Of a DNA stretch of 64,000 nt, positions 1 through 9,042 are shown piece by piece. Where the stretch lies: contig NZ_JAWZSQ010000001.1 in the NCBI RefSeq assembly GCF_034096925.1, positions 186,001-250,000 on the forward strand. The letters are read 5' to 3'. Made by a program: the position numbers and the translations under genes. A model generated the notes under the pieces. It was not told the origin of the DNA, ran no database searches, and was given only the letters and a program-made list of their open reading frames with translations. Within the stretch, counting starts at the first letter, position 1, and each line of letters starts with the position of its first letter. The stretch is from Patulibacter defluvii (GTDB lineage Bacteria > Actinomycetota > Thermoleophilia > Solirubrobacterales > Solirubrobacteraceae).

Positions 1-969
1 CCGCGTCTGCAGCATCCAGACGGCGCCAGCGCGGTCGAAGGCCCACTCGGTGTCCTGGGGCGCGCCGTAGTGCTGCTCGATCCGCCGGCCGAGGTCCGCG
101 AGGACGACCAGATCGGCGTCCGTGAGTGCCGGGGCCTCGGCCTCGTCCGCCGGCACCGCACGGTGGGTGACGCCGTCGCTGTCGTCCGCGCGCGGCGCGA
201 TCGCCATCGGCTTGCGGTGCAGCTCGCGGGCGACGACGGTGCCGGTGCGCTTGTCGACGACGAATCGGTCGGGGGTCACCTCGCCGGAGACGACGGCCTC
301 ACCGAGGCCGAGCGCGGCTTCGATCGCGAGCCGGTCGTCGCGGCCCGTGACGGGGTCGACGGTGAACATGACGCCAGCGCGCGCGGCGATCACCTGGCGC
401 TGGACGACGACCGCGATGTCGGCCTCGGCCAACGGGAACCCGCGCTCGCGGCGGTAGGCCACGGCGCGCGGCGAGAACTGCGAGGCCCAGCAGCGGCGGA
501 CCGCCGCCACCAGCCGCTCGACGCCGCGGACGTTGAGGCACGTCTCGTTGATCCCCGCGAACGACGCGGCCTCGCCGTCCTCGGCCGTCGCCGACGAGCG
601 CACCGCGACCGCGACCGCGCCACCGGGTCCGCCCAGGGCGTCGTACGCGGAGCGGATCGCGTCGGCGAGCGCGACCGGCAGCGGGTGGCGCACGATCGAC
701 TCCCTGATCGCCTCGCAGGCGTGCTCGACCGCCGCAGCGTCGTCGAGGTCGGTGCGTTCGATCTGGTTCGCGATCCGGCCGCGCAGGCCGCCGTGGTCAC
801 GAAACGCCGCGTAGGCGGGCGCGCCCACGACGAAGCCGTCCGGTACGGGGAAGCCGGCCGCGGTCAGCTCGCCGAGGTTCGCGCCCTTGCCGCCGGCGAA
901 GGCGACGTCGGCGCGCGTCAGCTCGGAGAGCGACCGGATCCGGTCGGCACGGATGCGGGTGGTCACCAT
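1..969 (-). CDS. ppsA: Phosphoenolpyruvate synthase / PPDK-type, N-terminal part (runs off left edge)
   Basis: The 323 visible codons start at an ATG (MVTTRIRADRIRSL) and run off the window. They match the ATP-grasp N-terminal domain of the PEP synthase / pyruvate phosphate dikinase family: GGKGANLGEL near residue 26, AVAVRSSATAEDGEAASFAG near 106, and VMFTVDPVTG followed by EAALGLGEAVVSGEVTPD. The family makes PEP from pyruvate and ATP through a phosphohistidine; the His and PEP-binding domains would lie outside. The start is supported by a TACGGT -10 only 6 bases upstream, so the mRNA is probably leaderless. It is divergent from the CoA-transferase gene, and both promoters carry the shared GGATGG-N19 element. 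PEP synthase cannot be told from a PPDK-like or rifampicin phosphotransferase relative on this part alone, but the domain is certain. Confidence 0.85.
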   Translation of the reverse strand, partial: MVTTRIRADRIRSLSELTRADVAFAGGKGANLGELTAAGFPVPDGFVVGAPAYAAFRDHGGLRGRIANQIERTDLDDAAAVEHACEAIRESIVRHPLPVALADAIRSAYDALGGPGGAVAVAVRSSATAEDGEAASFAGINETCLNVRGVERLVAAVRRCWASQFSPRAVAYRRERGFPLAEADIAVVVQRQVIAARAGVMFTVDPVTGRDDRLAIEAALGLGEAVVSGEVTPDRFVVDKRTGTVVARELHRKPMAIAPRADDSDGVTHRAVPADEAEAPALTDADLVVLADLGRRIEQHYGAPQDTEWAFDRAGAVWMLQTR

Positions 970-975
970 GGGCCG

Positions 976-1006
976 ACCGTACGCCCGCGGTCCGCGCTCG
1001 CCATCC
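976..1006 (-). promoter_or_regulatory. Shared-type promoter of ppsA
   Basis: On the minus strand GGATGG (1001-1006) is followed after exactly 19 bp by TACGGT (976-981), with the ATG 6 bases further on. This is one of eight promoters in the window with the same architecture. Confidence 0.6.
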
Positions 1007-1062
1007 GCGCCCTCCGGCCAGCGCCGTCCGTGGTTGTCCGCAGTCCCCGCGGGAGGAACGGC

Positions 1063-1093
1063 GGATGCCCCCGCGCCGCGGACCGCCCACCGT
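1063..1093 (+). promoter_or_regulatory. Shared-type promoter of the CoA-transferase operon
   Basis: GGATGC (1063-1068), 19 bp, CACCGT (1088-1093), then 7 bases to ATG 1101. The position supports ATG 1101 as the start and a leaderless message. Confidence 0.55.
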
Positions 1094-1100
1094 GTCGACC

Positions 1101-2417
1101 ATGTCCGTCCGCGAAGGCCGCCCCGAGGACGTGCTCGACCTGGTCCGCCCGGGCGACGACCTGGTGGTCGCGATGGCGAACGGCGAACCGGCCGCGGCGA
1201 TCGACGCCCTCGAGCGCGAGCACCGCCGGCTGGACGGCGTTCGGATCCACCAGATGCACGCGATGCGCCGGCGGCCGCACATCGACGGGGCCTGCGGGGA
1301 GCACCTGCGGCACGTCAGCTACTTCCTGACGGCGGCCACCCGGCCCGCGGCCTGGGCCGGGCACTGCGACGCGGTGCCGGTCGACTTCTCGCAGCTGCCG
1401 CGGCTGCTGCGCGAGCGGACGCGCTGCTCGCTGCTGCTCGCGACGGTCAGTCCGCCGGACGACGACGGCTGGTGCACGCTGGGCACCAACGCGGAGTACG
1501 TCGCGGCGCTGCGCCGCGACGCCCCGCTCTTCCTCGAAGTCGACGAGCGGATGCCCCGGGTCGGAGGCAGCCACCGCGTTCGACTGGCGGACGTCGCGGG
1601 CTGGTACCGGTCGTCGCGGCCGCTGACGCCGCTCGACCCGGCACCGGCCGGCGACCCGCGCGACGCGGCGATCGCGGCGGCCGTGGCCGAGCGGGTTCCC
1701 GACGGGGCCACGATCCAGATCGGGGTCGGACGGGTGCCGGACGCGGTCTGCCGCGCGCTCCGCGGGCACCGCGACCTGGGGCTGCACAGCGAGCTGCTGA
1801 GCGACGGTGCCATGGACCTGATCGAACGGGGCGTGCTCACCGGCGCCCGCAAGCGGCTTCGTCCGGGCCAGGCGGTGGCCACGTTCGCGCTCGGCTCCGA
1901 GCGTTTGCACCGGTGGCTCGACGGGCATCCCGGCGTGGCGCTGGAGCCGGTCGACTGGGTCAACGACCCGCGGACCGTCGCGCGTGAGGACCACGTGGTG
2001 TCGATCAACGCCACGACCGAGGTCGACCTGCTGGGCCAGTGCGCCTCCGAGACGATCGGGGGCCGGCCCTGGTCGGGCAGCGGCGGCCAAGTCGACTTCG
2101 CGCTCGGGGCGCTCTGGGCGCGGTGCGGCGAGGCGTTCGTGGTCCTGCGGTCGACGACGTCGGACGGGCGCAGCCGGATCCGCACCTGCCTCGCGCCGGG
2201 CTCCGCGGTCACGACCTCGCGCAACGCCGTCGACCACGTCGTCACCGAGTGGGGCGTCGCCGCGCTGCGGGGGCGCACGATCGCCGAGCGGGCGGTGGCC
2301 CTGATCGCCGTCGCCGACCCCGCGCACCGCGAGCAGCTGGAGCGCGAGGCGCGCGCGGTCGGGCTGCTCCACGACCGCCGGTCGTCGCGCGCCCTGGGGG
2401 TGCCGTGCGGTCGCTGA
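1101..2417 (+). CDS. Acetyl-CoA hydrolase / 4-hydroxybutyrate-type CoA-transferase
   Basis: This 438-residue protein has the two-domain layout of the acetyl-CoA hydrolase/transferase family (Cat1, AbfT). The second domain carries ATTEVDLLGQCASE, where E307 aligns with the glutamate that forms the acyl-CoA anhydride, followed by a Gly-rich GGRPWSGSGGQVDFALGA stretch. The family moves CoA between acetyl-CoA and carboxylates, for example in fermentative acetate, succinate or hydroxybutyrate metabolism; the substrate cannot be read here. An in-frame ATG lies at 1065, but 1101 is preferred because a promoter -10 sits 7 bases upstream of it. It is first in an operon with the HAD phosphatase and GH65 genes (13-bp overlap with the next start), suggesting a role in energy metabolism without respiration. 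Confidence 0.85.
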   Translation: MSVREGRPEDVLDLVRPGDDLVVAMANGEPAAAIDALEREHRRLDGVRIHQMHAMRRRPHIDGACGEHLRHVSYFLTAATRPAAWAGHCDAVPVDFSQLPRLLRERTRCSLLLATVSPPDDDGWCTLGTNAEYVAALRRDAPLFLEVDERMPRVGGSHRVRLADVAGWYRSSRPLTPLDPAPAGDPRDAAIAAAVAERVPDGATIQIGVGRVPDAVCRALRGHRDLGLHSELLSDGAMDLIERGVLTGARKRLRPGQAVATFALGSERLHRWLDGHPGVALEPVDWVNDPRTVAREDHVVSINATTEVDLLGQCASETIGGRPWSGSGGQVDFALGALWARCGEAFVVLRSTTSDGRSRIRTCLAPGSAVTTSRNAVDHVVTEWGVAALRGRTIAERAVALIAVADPAHREQLEREARAVGLLHDRRSSRALGVPCGR

Positions 2418-3178
2418 CGACGACGGTGGCGCGGCTGCCGCTCGAGCGGGTCGACGCGGTGCTCTTCGACCTCGACGGGGTGGTGACCGACACGGCCGCG
2501 GTCCACGCGGCGGCCTGGAAGTGCGCCTTCGACGAGGCGCTGCGGCGGTGGGCGCAGGCGCGCCACGAGCGGTTCGTGCCGTTCGACGTCGGCCACGACT
2601 ACCGCCGCTGGGTCGACGGGCGATCGCGGCGCGACGGGGCGCGGGCGCTGCTCGCCGCGCGCGGGATCGTCCTGCCGGAGGGCGATCCGGAGGACCCGCC
2701 CGGACGCGCGACCGTCTGCGGGGTCGCGAACCGCAAGGACGTCGAGCTGCGGCGGCGGCTGCGCGAGGGCGCGGTGCGGACGTTCCCGTCGACGATCGCC
2801 GCGGTCCGCAGGTTGCGGGCGGTCGGGCGCTCGACCGCGGTCTTCTCGGCCAGCCGCCACTGCGACGAGCTGCTCGCCGCCGCCGGGGTCCGCGGGCTGT
2901 TCGATGCGGTCGTCGGCGGCACCGAGGCGGCGGCCCTCGGGTTGCCCGGCAAACCCGACCCGGCGGTGCTGCTGGAGGCCGCGCGCCGGCTGGCCACGCC
3001 GGTCGCGCGGACGGCGGTCGTCGAGGACGCGATCGTCGGCGTCGAGGCCGCGCGTCGGGGCGGGTTCGGGTTCATCGTCGGCGTCGACCGCGGCGGCGAC
3101 GGTGAGGCGCTGACGGCCGCCGGCGCCGACCTCGTGGTGTCGGACGTCGAGCAGCTGGGACTGGCGGGGGCGCCGTGA
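2405..3178 (+). CDS. pgmB: HAD-family beta-phosphoglucomutase-like protein
   Basis: A GTG start at 2405 overlaps the end of the CoA-transferase gene by 13 bp and gives 257 residues. HAD motif I is VLFDLDGVVTDT (nucleophile D22); the cap domain carries the DYRRWVDGRSRRDG stretch typical of beta-phosphoglucomutases; motif II is TAVFSAS, motif III GLPGKPDP and motif IV AVVEDAIVGVEAARRGG. The enzyme should convert beta-glucose 1-phosphate to glucose 6-phosphate in the cytoplasm. The GH65 phosphorylase gene overlaps its stop (GTGA), and this pairing is the usual one: the phosphorylase releases beta-glucose 1-phosphate and this enzyme feeds it into glycolysis. Family assignment is secure; the exact substrate follows from the neighbour. 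Confidence 0.85.
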   Translation: MRSLTTTVARLPLERVDAVLFDLDGVVTDTAAVHAAAWKCAFDEALRRWAQARHERFVPFDVGHDYRRWVDGRSRRDGARALLAARGIVLPEGDPEDPPGRATVCGVANRKDVELRRRLREGAVRTFPSTIAAVRRLRAVGRSTAVFSASRHCDELLAAAGVRGLFDAVVGGTEAAALGLPGKPDPAVLLEAARRLATPVARTAVVEDAIVGVEAARRGGFGFIVGVDRGGDGEALTAAGADLVVSDVEQLGLAGAP

Positions 3179-5568
3179 TCTGGTCGCTCCGCTTCGACGG
3201 CTTCGATCCCGCCGACGAGCGCCACCGCGAGGCACTCTGCACCGTCGGCAACGGCCGCTTCGCGACCCGTGGCGCGGCGCCCGAAGCGCGGGCCGACGCG
3301 ATCCACCACCCGGGCACCTACGCGGCCGGCGTCTTCGACCGCCTGACCTCGACCGTCGGCGGCCGCCAGCTCGAGCACGAGAGCGCGGTCAACGTCCCCA
3401 ACTGGCTGCCGCTTCGCTTCCGGATCGGAGACGGCCCGTGGTTTGCCGTCGAGGACGTCGAGGTGCTCCGCTACGAGCAGGTGCTCGACCTGCGCCGCGG
3501 CGTCCTGCTGCGGCGGATCCGCTTCCGTGACGCCGCGGGCCGGACGACGCGACTCGCGCAGCGGCGGTTCGCGAGCATGGCCGATCCGCACCTGGCCGCG
3601 CTCGAGACGACGATCCACGCCGAGGACTGGTCGCAGCCGCTGACGGTCCGCTCGGGGCTCGACGGCACGGTCGAGAACGACGGCGTGGCCCGCTACCGCG
3701 GCCTCGCGAGCCGTCATCTCGACGATGTCGCCTGCCGCGCGATCGACGACGAGACGATCGCCCTCGGTGCCCGCACGGCGCAGTCGCGGATCGAGGTCGC
3801 GTTGGCGGCGCGGACCCGCGTCCATCGCGGCGGCGATCCGCTGGAGCCAGGGCGGCGGACGATCGACGGTGAGCGCCGGATCGACCATGAGCTGACCCTG
3901 CCGCTGACGGCCGGCGAGGCGGTCACGATCGAGAAGCTGGTCGCGCTCCACTGCTCGCGCGACGCGGGGATCTCGGAGCCGGCGCTGGCGAGCCGCCGGG
4001 CGCTCGCGACGGCGCCTGGGTTCGAGCCGCTGTTGCGGCGCCACGTGCTCCGGTGGGACGGGCTCTGGGACCGCTGCCGGGTCGAGGTCGACGCACCGAG
4101 CACGACCGCGATCCTCAACCTCCACCTCTTCCACCTGCTGCAGACCGTCAACGAGAACGTGATCGACCTCGACGCCGGCGTCCCCGCCCGCGGCCTCCAC
4201 GGCGAGGCATATCGCGGCCACGTGTTCTGGGACGACGTCTTCGTCTTCCCACTGCTGAGCCTGAAGATGCCGGAGCTGACGCGGGCCCTGCTCCGCTACC
4301 GCCACCGGCGGCTGCCAGAGGCACGGGCGGCGGCGGCCGCGGCGGGGTTCCGCGGGGCGATGTTCCCCTGGCAGAGCGGCTCGGACGGGCGCGAGGAGAG
4401 CCAGCAGTGGCACCGCAACCCGTTGACCGACCGCTGGCTGCCCGATCGCTCGCACCGCCAGCGCCACATCGGGATCGCGATCGCCTACAACGTCTGGCGC
4501 CACTTCCAGGCGACCGGCGACGTCGAATTCCTGGCCGACGAGGGCGCGGAGCTGCTGCTCGAGATCGCTCGCTTCTGGGCCAGCATCGCGAACTACGATC
4601 ACGCGCGCGACCGTTACACGATCCGCGGCGTGATGGGACCCGACGAGTTCCACGACGGCTACCCCGACCGCGACGAGCCGGGGATCGACGACAACGCCTA
4701 CACCAACCTGATGGCCGTCTGGGTCCTCGCCCGGGCGCGCGAGGCCTTGGACCGGCTGCCGCGCCAGCGACGGAACGCCCTCCGCGAGCAGCTCGACCTG
4801 CGCCGCCACGAACTCGACCGCTGGCGCGACATCGGTCGACGGATGGCCGTCCCGTTCCACGACGACGGTCGGATCATCAGCCAGTTCGCCGGCTATGAGC
4901 GGCTCGAGGAACTGGACTGGGAGAGCTACCGTCGCCGCTACGGCGACATCGCGCGGCTGGATCGGATCCTCGACGCCGAGGGCGACAGCGCGAACCGCTA
5001 CAAGGCCTCGAAGCAGGCCGACGTGCTGATGCTCTTCTACCTGCTCTCCGCGGAGGAGCTGCGCGAGCTGCTGACCGGCCTCGGGTATCCGTTCGAGCAC
5101 GAGACGATCCCGCGCAACGTCGAGTACTACGGGCGCCGGACGGCTGATGGGTCGACGCTCAGCCGCGTGGTTCATGCCTGGGTCCTGGCCCGCGGCGACC
5201 GCCCCGGCTCGTGGCCGATCTTCCGCGAGGCGCTCGACTGCGATCTCGTCCGCGGCCCGGACAGCACCACCGGCGAAGGCATCCACCTGGGGGCAATGGC
5301 GGGGACGGTCGACCTCGTCCACCGCTGCTACGCCGGCGTCGAGCTGCGCGAGGACGCGCTCTGGGTCGACCCGCGGCTGCCGGCGGAGCTGCGCGAGCTC
5401 GAGTTCTCGGTTCGCTACCGCGGCCACTGGGACGTCCGGATCGCGATTGGCAACGGCCGCCTGCGGATCAGCGTCCCGCCCTCGGACCGCTCGCCGATCG
5501 CGATCGTCCACGACGGCGTCCGGCGCACGCTCGGTCCCGGCGAGACCCTCGACCTGCCGCTTCGCTGA
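3175..5568 (+). CDS. Glycoside hydrolase family 65 disaccharide phosphorylase
   Basis: The 797-residue product begins MIWSLRFDGF (GTG start overlapping the previous stop). It has the GH65 layout: N-terminal beta-sandwich with GNGRFATRGAAPE, a catalytic (alpha/alpha)6 barrel with GYRGHVFWDDVFVFP-like sequence (here AYRGHVFWDDVFVFP), the IRGVMGPDEFHDGYPDRDEP motif with the general-acid glutamate at E491, and KQADVLMLFYLL, which in family phosphorylases lies at the phosphate site. GH65 enzymes phosphorolyse maltose, trehalose, kojibiose or nigerose to beta-glucose 1-phosphate and glucose, saving one ATP per disaccharide. Which disaccharide is used is not readable, though trehalose and maltose are the common ones. 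The partner beta-phosphoglucomutase lies directly upstream. Confidence 0.9.
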   Translation: MIWSLRFDGFDPADERHREALCTVGNGRFATRGAAPEARADAIHHPGTYAAGVFDRLTSTVGGRQLEHESAVNVPNWLPLRFRIGDGPWFAVEDVEVLRYEQVLDLRRGVLLRRIRFRDAAGRTTRLAQRRFASMADPHLAALETTIHAEDWSQPLTVRSGLDGTVENDGVARYRGLASRHLDDVACRAIDDETIALGARTAQSRIEVALAARTRVHRGGDPLEPGRRTIDGERRIDHELTLPLTAGEAVTIEKLVALHCSRDAGISEPALASRRALATAPGFEPLLRRHVLRWDGLWDRCRVEVDAPSTTAILNLHLFHLLQTVNENVIDLDAGVPARGLHGEAYRGHVFWDDVFVFPLLSLKMPELTRALLRYRHRRLPEARAAAAAAGFRGAMFPWQSGSDGREESQQWHRNPLTDRWLPDRSHRQRHIGIAIAYNVWRHFQATGDVEFLADEGAELLLEIARFWASIANYDHARDRYTIRGVMGPDEFHDGYPDRDEPGIDDNAYTNLMAVWVLARAREALDRLPRQRRNALREQLDLRRHELDRWRDIGRRMAVPFHDDGRIISQFAGYERLEELDWESYRRRYGDIARLDRILDAEGDSANRYKASKQADVLMLFYLLSAEELRELLTGLGYPFEHETIPRNVEYYGRRTADGSTLSRVVHAWVLARGDRPGSWPIFREALDCDLVRGPDSTTGEGIHLGAMAGTVDLVHRCYAGVELREDALWVDPRLPAELRELEFSVRYRGHWDVRIAIGNGRLRISVPPSDRSPIAIVHDGVRRTLGPGETLDLPLR

Positions 5569-5610
5569 GCGGAGCGGGCGAACTACGGACGCCGGCCGCG
5601 GACTTGGAGC

Positions 5611-5641
5611 GGATGGACGCCGGGGCCGCGGCTGCGACCGT
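5611..5641 (+). promoter_or_regulatory. Shared-type promoter of hsp20
   Basis: GGATGG (5611-5616), 19 bp, GACCGT (5636-5641). A second GCGGACT element lies just upstream. Unlike most of the set, this promoter leaves a leader of about 30 bases with a GAGAGGAG ribosome binding site before ATG 5680. Confidence 0.6.
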
Positions 5642-5679
5642 CGGCGTGGTTCGGCAGAAACGACCGAGAGGAGAACGCC

Positions 5680-6126
5680 ATGACCACCATCATCCGCCGT
5701 CCGTTCGCCGACGTGGCCGACGCGCGGGCGCGCTTCGACCACCTGATCGACGAGCTGCTGGGCGCGAGCGCGGGGGAGGCCCGCTGGGCGCCTGCGATCG
5801 ACGTCCATCGCGACGACGACGAGCTGCGCGTGACCGCCGACGTGCCCGGCGTCGCGCCCGAGGACGTCAAGATCACGATCCAGGACGGCACGCTCGTGAT
5901 CAGCGGCGAGCACGAGGCGGAGAGCGAACGGGACGTCGACGGCTACGTCCGTCGCGAGCGCCGCCGCGGCGCGTTCCGGCGCACGATCGGGCTCCCGCGC
6001 GAGGCCGACGTCCACCACGTCGGCGCGACGACGAAGGACGGCGTCGTGACGGTCGTCGTGCCGCTGAAGGCCGAAGCCGCGCCGCCCGTGATCGAGATCA
6101 CGCCGCGGAGCGACGAGCAGTCCTGA
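5680..6126 (+). CDS. hsp20: Hsp20 / alpha-crystallin small heat-shock protein
   Basis: The 148-residue protein has an alpha-crystallin domain from about residue 44 (WAPAIDVHRDDDELRVTADV) to about 135, including the PGVAPEDVKITIQDGTLVISG strands and the GAFRRTIGLP strand; the C-terminal tail holds PPVIEI, an I-x-I-type anchor for oligomer contacts. It should be an ATP-independent holdase. It has its own promoter and a clear GAGAGGAG site; a P-type ATPase gene follows 18 bp downstream on the same strand. Homologues of Hsp20, P-type ATPase, DUF1918 and CBS proteins are co-induced in the mycobacterial DosR regulon, which makes this neighbourhood suggestive. Confidence 0.92.
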   Translation: MTTIIRRPFADVADARARFDHLIDELLGASAGEARWAPAIDVHRDDDELRVTADVPGVAPEDVKITIQDGTLVISGEHEAESERDVDGYVRRERRRGAFRRTIGLPREADVHHVGATTKDGVVTVVVPLKAEAAPPVIEITPRSDEQS

Positions 6127-6144
6127 CCCCGCGGGATCGCGACG

Positions 6145-8814
6145 ATGGCCACCGCACCCGCGCCGCCGTCCGCGCGCGATCCGACCGAGCCGGCCGCCGC
6201 GCTGCTCCGTGACCTCGGCACTTCGGCCACGGGGTTGACGAGCAGCGAGGCGCGCCGGCGGCTCGCGGCCTACGGGCCGAACGAGCTGGTGCGCCGAGGC
6301 CGCGCCGAGTGGCCGCGGCAGCTCGCGGCCCAGTTCACCCATCCGCTGGCACTGCTGCTCGCGGCGGCGGCCGTCCTCTCCCAGCTGGCGGGGATGACCG
6401 TCCTGACGATCGCGATCGCCGCCGTGATCGTGCTCAACGCGGCGCTCGCGTTCTGGCAGGAGCGCCAGGCGGTGCACGCCCTCGAGGCGCTCCGCCAGTA
6501 CCTGCCGCCGCAGGCGACGGCGATCCGCGACGGCCGCCCGACCGCCGTCGACGCGACCACGGTGGTCCCGGGCGACCTGCTCGTGCTCCAGGAGGGCGAC
6601 CGGATCAGCGCCGACGCGCGACTGCTCGACGGTGCGTTGGAGTGCGACGTCTCGGCGCTGACCGGCGAGTCGCAGACCGTGCTTCGCAGCGCCGACGCGG
6701 CGCCGGTGCGCGGTGCGCTGACCGCGCAGCCCGATCTGGTCTTCAGCGGCACCAGCGCAACCGGCGGCGAGGCGACCGCCGTCGTCTTCGCGAGCGGGAT
6801 GCAGACGGAGATCGGGCGGATCGCCGCCCTCTCGGAGCGCGTGACCGTCACCCAGAGCCCGCTCCAGCTGCAGGTCCGCCGGGTCGCCTGGCTGATCGCG
6901 TTGATCGCGGTCGTGGTCGGGGTCGCGTTCGTGCCGCTGGGCACCCTCGTCGCCGGTCTGCCGCTGACCGACGCGGTGGTCTTCGCGATCGGCCTGCTGG
7001 TGGCGAACGTCCCCGAGGGACTGCTGCCGACGATCACGCTGGCGCTCGCCGCCGGGGTCCGCCAGCTGGCGCGCCGGCGGGCGCTGGTGAAGCGGCTGGG
7101 CGGGGTCGAGACGCTGGGCGCCACCGACGTGATCTGCACCGACAAGACCGGCACGCTGACCCGCAACCGGATGCGGGTCGTCGATCGCTGGAGCCCGCGG
7201 GGACCGGCGGGAGAGACGGCGCTGCTGCGCGTCGCCGCGACCTGCACCACGGCCGACCTCGACGGCGCCAGCGGCGACCCGACCGAGCTGGCGATCCTCG
7301 AGGCGGCCCGTGACGCCGGCAGCGCCCCGCCGCCCGCCGCCCGCGCGGCGGCCCGCGGCCGGCTCTTCCACTTCGACCCGACCCGCCGCCTGATGACCAC
7401 CGTCGACCGCCGTGACGGCGGCTGGGTGGCGGCCACCAAGGGCGCGCCGGAGGCGGTACTGGAGCGCTGCGCGCGGATCGCCGACGGGGGCGGAGCGCGG
7501 GCGCTGAGCGCGCAGGACCGCGACCGGATCCGCGCCGCGGACGAGGCGATGGCCGAGCGTGGCCTGCGGGTGCTGGCCGTCGCCGAGCGCCCGCTCGCGG
7601 CGGTGCCGGGAGCCAGCGAGCGCGAGCAGACCGAACGCGAGGCGACCTTCCTGGGCCTGATCGCGATGCTCGACCCGCCGCGAGCGGAGGTCGCCGACGC
7701 GGTCGCCCGCTGTCACGCGGCGGGGATCCGGATCCACGTGGTGACCGGCGACCAGGGCCTGACCGCGGCCAACGTCGCCGCCCAGGTGGGGATCGGCGCC
7801 GACGGGATCCGGGTGGTCGAGGCCGACGAGCTGGAGGCGCTCGGCGACGCCGGCCTGGCGGCGCTGCTGCGCGGACCCGACGAGCTGATCTTCGCCCGCA
7901 GCAGCCCGGAGGCGAAGCTGCGGATCGCCGACGCGCTGCGCCACGACGGGCACGTCGTCGCGATGACCGGCGACGGCGTCAACGACGCGCCGGCGTTGCG
8001 GCGGGCCGACATCGGCGTCGCGATGGGCCGCTCGGGGACCGAGGTCGCGCGTGAGGCGGCGACGGTCGTGCTGACCGACGACGACTTCTCGACGATCGTC
8101 GGCGCCGTCGAGGAGGGACGCCGCGTCTACGCGAACATCCGCAAGTTCATCCTCTACATCTTCGCCCACGCGCCGGCCGAGGTGCTGCCGTTCCTGGTCT
8201 TCGCGCTCAGCGGCGGCGCGATCCCGCTGCCGCTGACGGCGGTCCAGATCCTGGCGATCGACCTCGGCACCGAGACCCTGCCGGCGCTCGCGCTCGGTCG
8301 CGAGCCGGTCGAGGAGGGCACGATGGAGCGCCCGCCGCGCGGCCGTCGCTCGCAGGTGATCGACCGTCGGCTGCTGGTCCGCGCCTGGGCCGTGCTGGGG
8401 CTGACGTCGGCGCTGCTCGTGCTCGGCGGCTTCCTGCTGGCGCTCTCGCGCGCGGGCTGGACGCCGGGGGCCGACACCGGCGAGGGCAGCGTCCTCCACC
8501 ACGCCTACCTGCAGGCGACGAGCATGACCTTCCTGGGGATCGTCGCCTGTCAGATCGGGACCGCGATCGCGGCCCGCAGCGAACGCGCCTCGCTGCGCAG
8601 CGTCGGGCTGCTCCGCAACCGGCTGCTGCTGTGGGGGATCGCGTTCGAGATCGCGGTCGCCGTGGCCGTCGTCTGGCTGCCACCGCTCCAGGACGTCTTC
8701 TCGACCCGTCCGCCCGACGCCGCGACCCTGGCGCTGCTGCCGCTGTTCCCGGTCGTGGTCTGGGGCGTCGACGAGCTGTACCGCTGGTTCCTGCGCCGAA
8801 GGGCAATCCGATGA
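6145..8814 (+). CDS. P2-type cation-transporting ATPase
   Basis: An 889-residue P-type ATPase with all cytosolic signatures: cation ATPase N-terminal domain (about 20-90), actuator TGES at about 173, phosphorylation site DKTGTLT with D333, ATP-site KGAPE, hinge TGDGVNDAPALRRADIGVAMG starting at about 608, and a C-terminal block of membrane helices including DLGTETLPALALGREP. The NVPEGLLPT sequence in membrane helix 4 is that of the calcium / sodium-potassium type (P2) pumps rather than the CPC of heavy-metal pumps. It resembles the mycobacterial CtpF group, which is DosR-regulated. The transported ion is probably Ca2+ or another hard cation; this is an inference. Its stop overlaps the DUF1918 start (ATGA). 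Confidence 0.9.
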   Translation: MATAPAPPSARDPTEPAAALLRDLGTSATGLTSSEARRRLAAYGPNELVRRGRAEWPRQLAAQFTHPLALLLAAAAVLSQLAGMTVLTIAIAAVIVLNAALAFWQERQAVHALEALRQYLPPQATAIRDGRPTAVDATTVVPGDLLVLQEGDRISADARLLDGALECDVSALTGESQTVLRSADAAPVRGALTAQPDLVFSGTSATGGEATAVVFASGMQTEIGRIAALSERVTVTQSPLQLQVRRVAWLIALIAVVVGVAFVPLGTLVAGLPLTDAVVFAIGLLVANVPEGLLPTITLALAAGVRQLARRRALVKRLGGVETLGATDVICTDKTGTLTRNRMRVVDRWSPRGPAGETALLRVAATCTTADLDGASGDPTELAILEAARDAGSAPPPAARAAARGRLFHFDPTRRLMTTVDRRDGGWVAATKGAPEAVLERCARIADGGGARALSAQDRDRIRAADEAMAERGLRVLAVAERPLAAVPGASEREQTEREATFLGLIAMLDPPRAEVADAVARCHAAGIRIHVVTGDQGLTAANVAAQVGIGADGIRVVEADELEALGDAGLAALLRGPDELIFARSSPEAKLRIADALRHDGHVVAMTGDGVNDAPALRRADIGVAMGRSGTEVAREAATVVLTDDDFSTIVGAVEEGRRVYANIRKFILYIFAHAPAEVLPFLVFALSGGAIPLPLTAVQILAIDLGTETLPALALGREPVEEGTMERPPRGRRSQVIDRRLLVRAWAVLGLTSALLVLGGFLLALSRAGWTPGADTGEGSVLHHAYLQATSMTFLGIVACQIGTAIAARSERASLRSVGLLRNRLLLWGIAFEIAVAVAVVWLPPLQDVFSTRPPDAATLALLPLFPVVVWGVDELYRWFLRRRAIR

Positions 8815-9035
8815 CCACGACCCCCACCGAGCCGATCCCGTTCGACGAGGCCCGCCCGGGCGACTGGGTGGAGAGCCCGTCGCCCGACGGCGGGCCGCCG
8901 CGCCGGGCGCTGATCGTCGAGGTCCGCGGCGATCCGGGGCATCGCCGGTTCCTCGTTCGCTGGGACGAGGAGCACGAGTCGGTCCACTACCCGGGACCGC
9001 GCGAGCGGCTGTACCGGTCGCGGACCGCGACCTGA
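8811..9035 (+). CDS. DUF1918 protein
   Basis: A 74-residue protein starting with the ATG that overlaps the ATPase stop. It carries the DUF1918 pattern: ARPGDWVESPS, RRALIVEVRGDPGHRRFLVRWD and EEHESVHYPGP. The domain forms a small SH3-like barrel; its biochemical role is unknown. Two mycobacterial members (Rv0569 and Rv2302) are small stress proteins, one of them under DosR control. Translational coupling to the P-type ATPase suggests that the two act under the same condition. Confidence 0.85.
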   Translation: MTTTPTEPIPFDEARPGDWVESPSPDGGPPRRALIVEVRGDPGHRRFLVRWDEEHESVHYPGPRERLYRSRTAT

Positions 9036-9042
9036 CGCGTGC

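Noticed and set aside
970..1100. DosR-type palindrome (GGGACT..AGTCCC)
   Set aside because: GTCCC and GGGA pieces occur but not as the required palindrome; the real shared signal is GCGGATGSC-N-KASSGT.
2599..8502. A 1967-codon open frame on the minus strand
   Set aside because: It is antisense to the HAD, GH65, Hsp20 and P-type ATPase genes, is made of Arg/Asp/Ala-rich low-complexity sequence, and has no motifs. High GC keeps stops rare.
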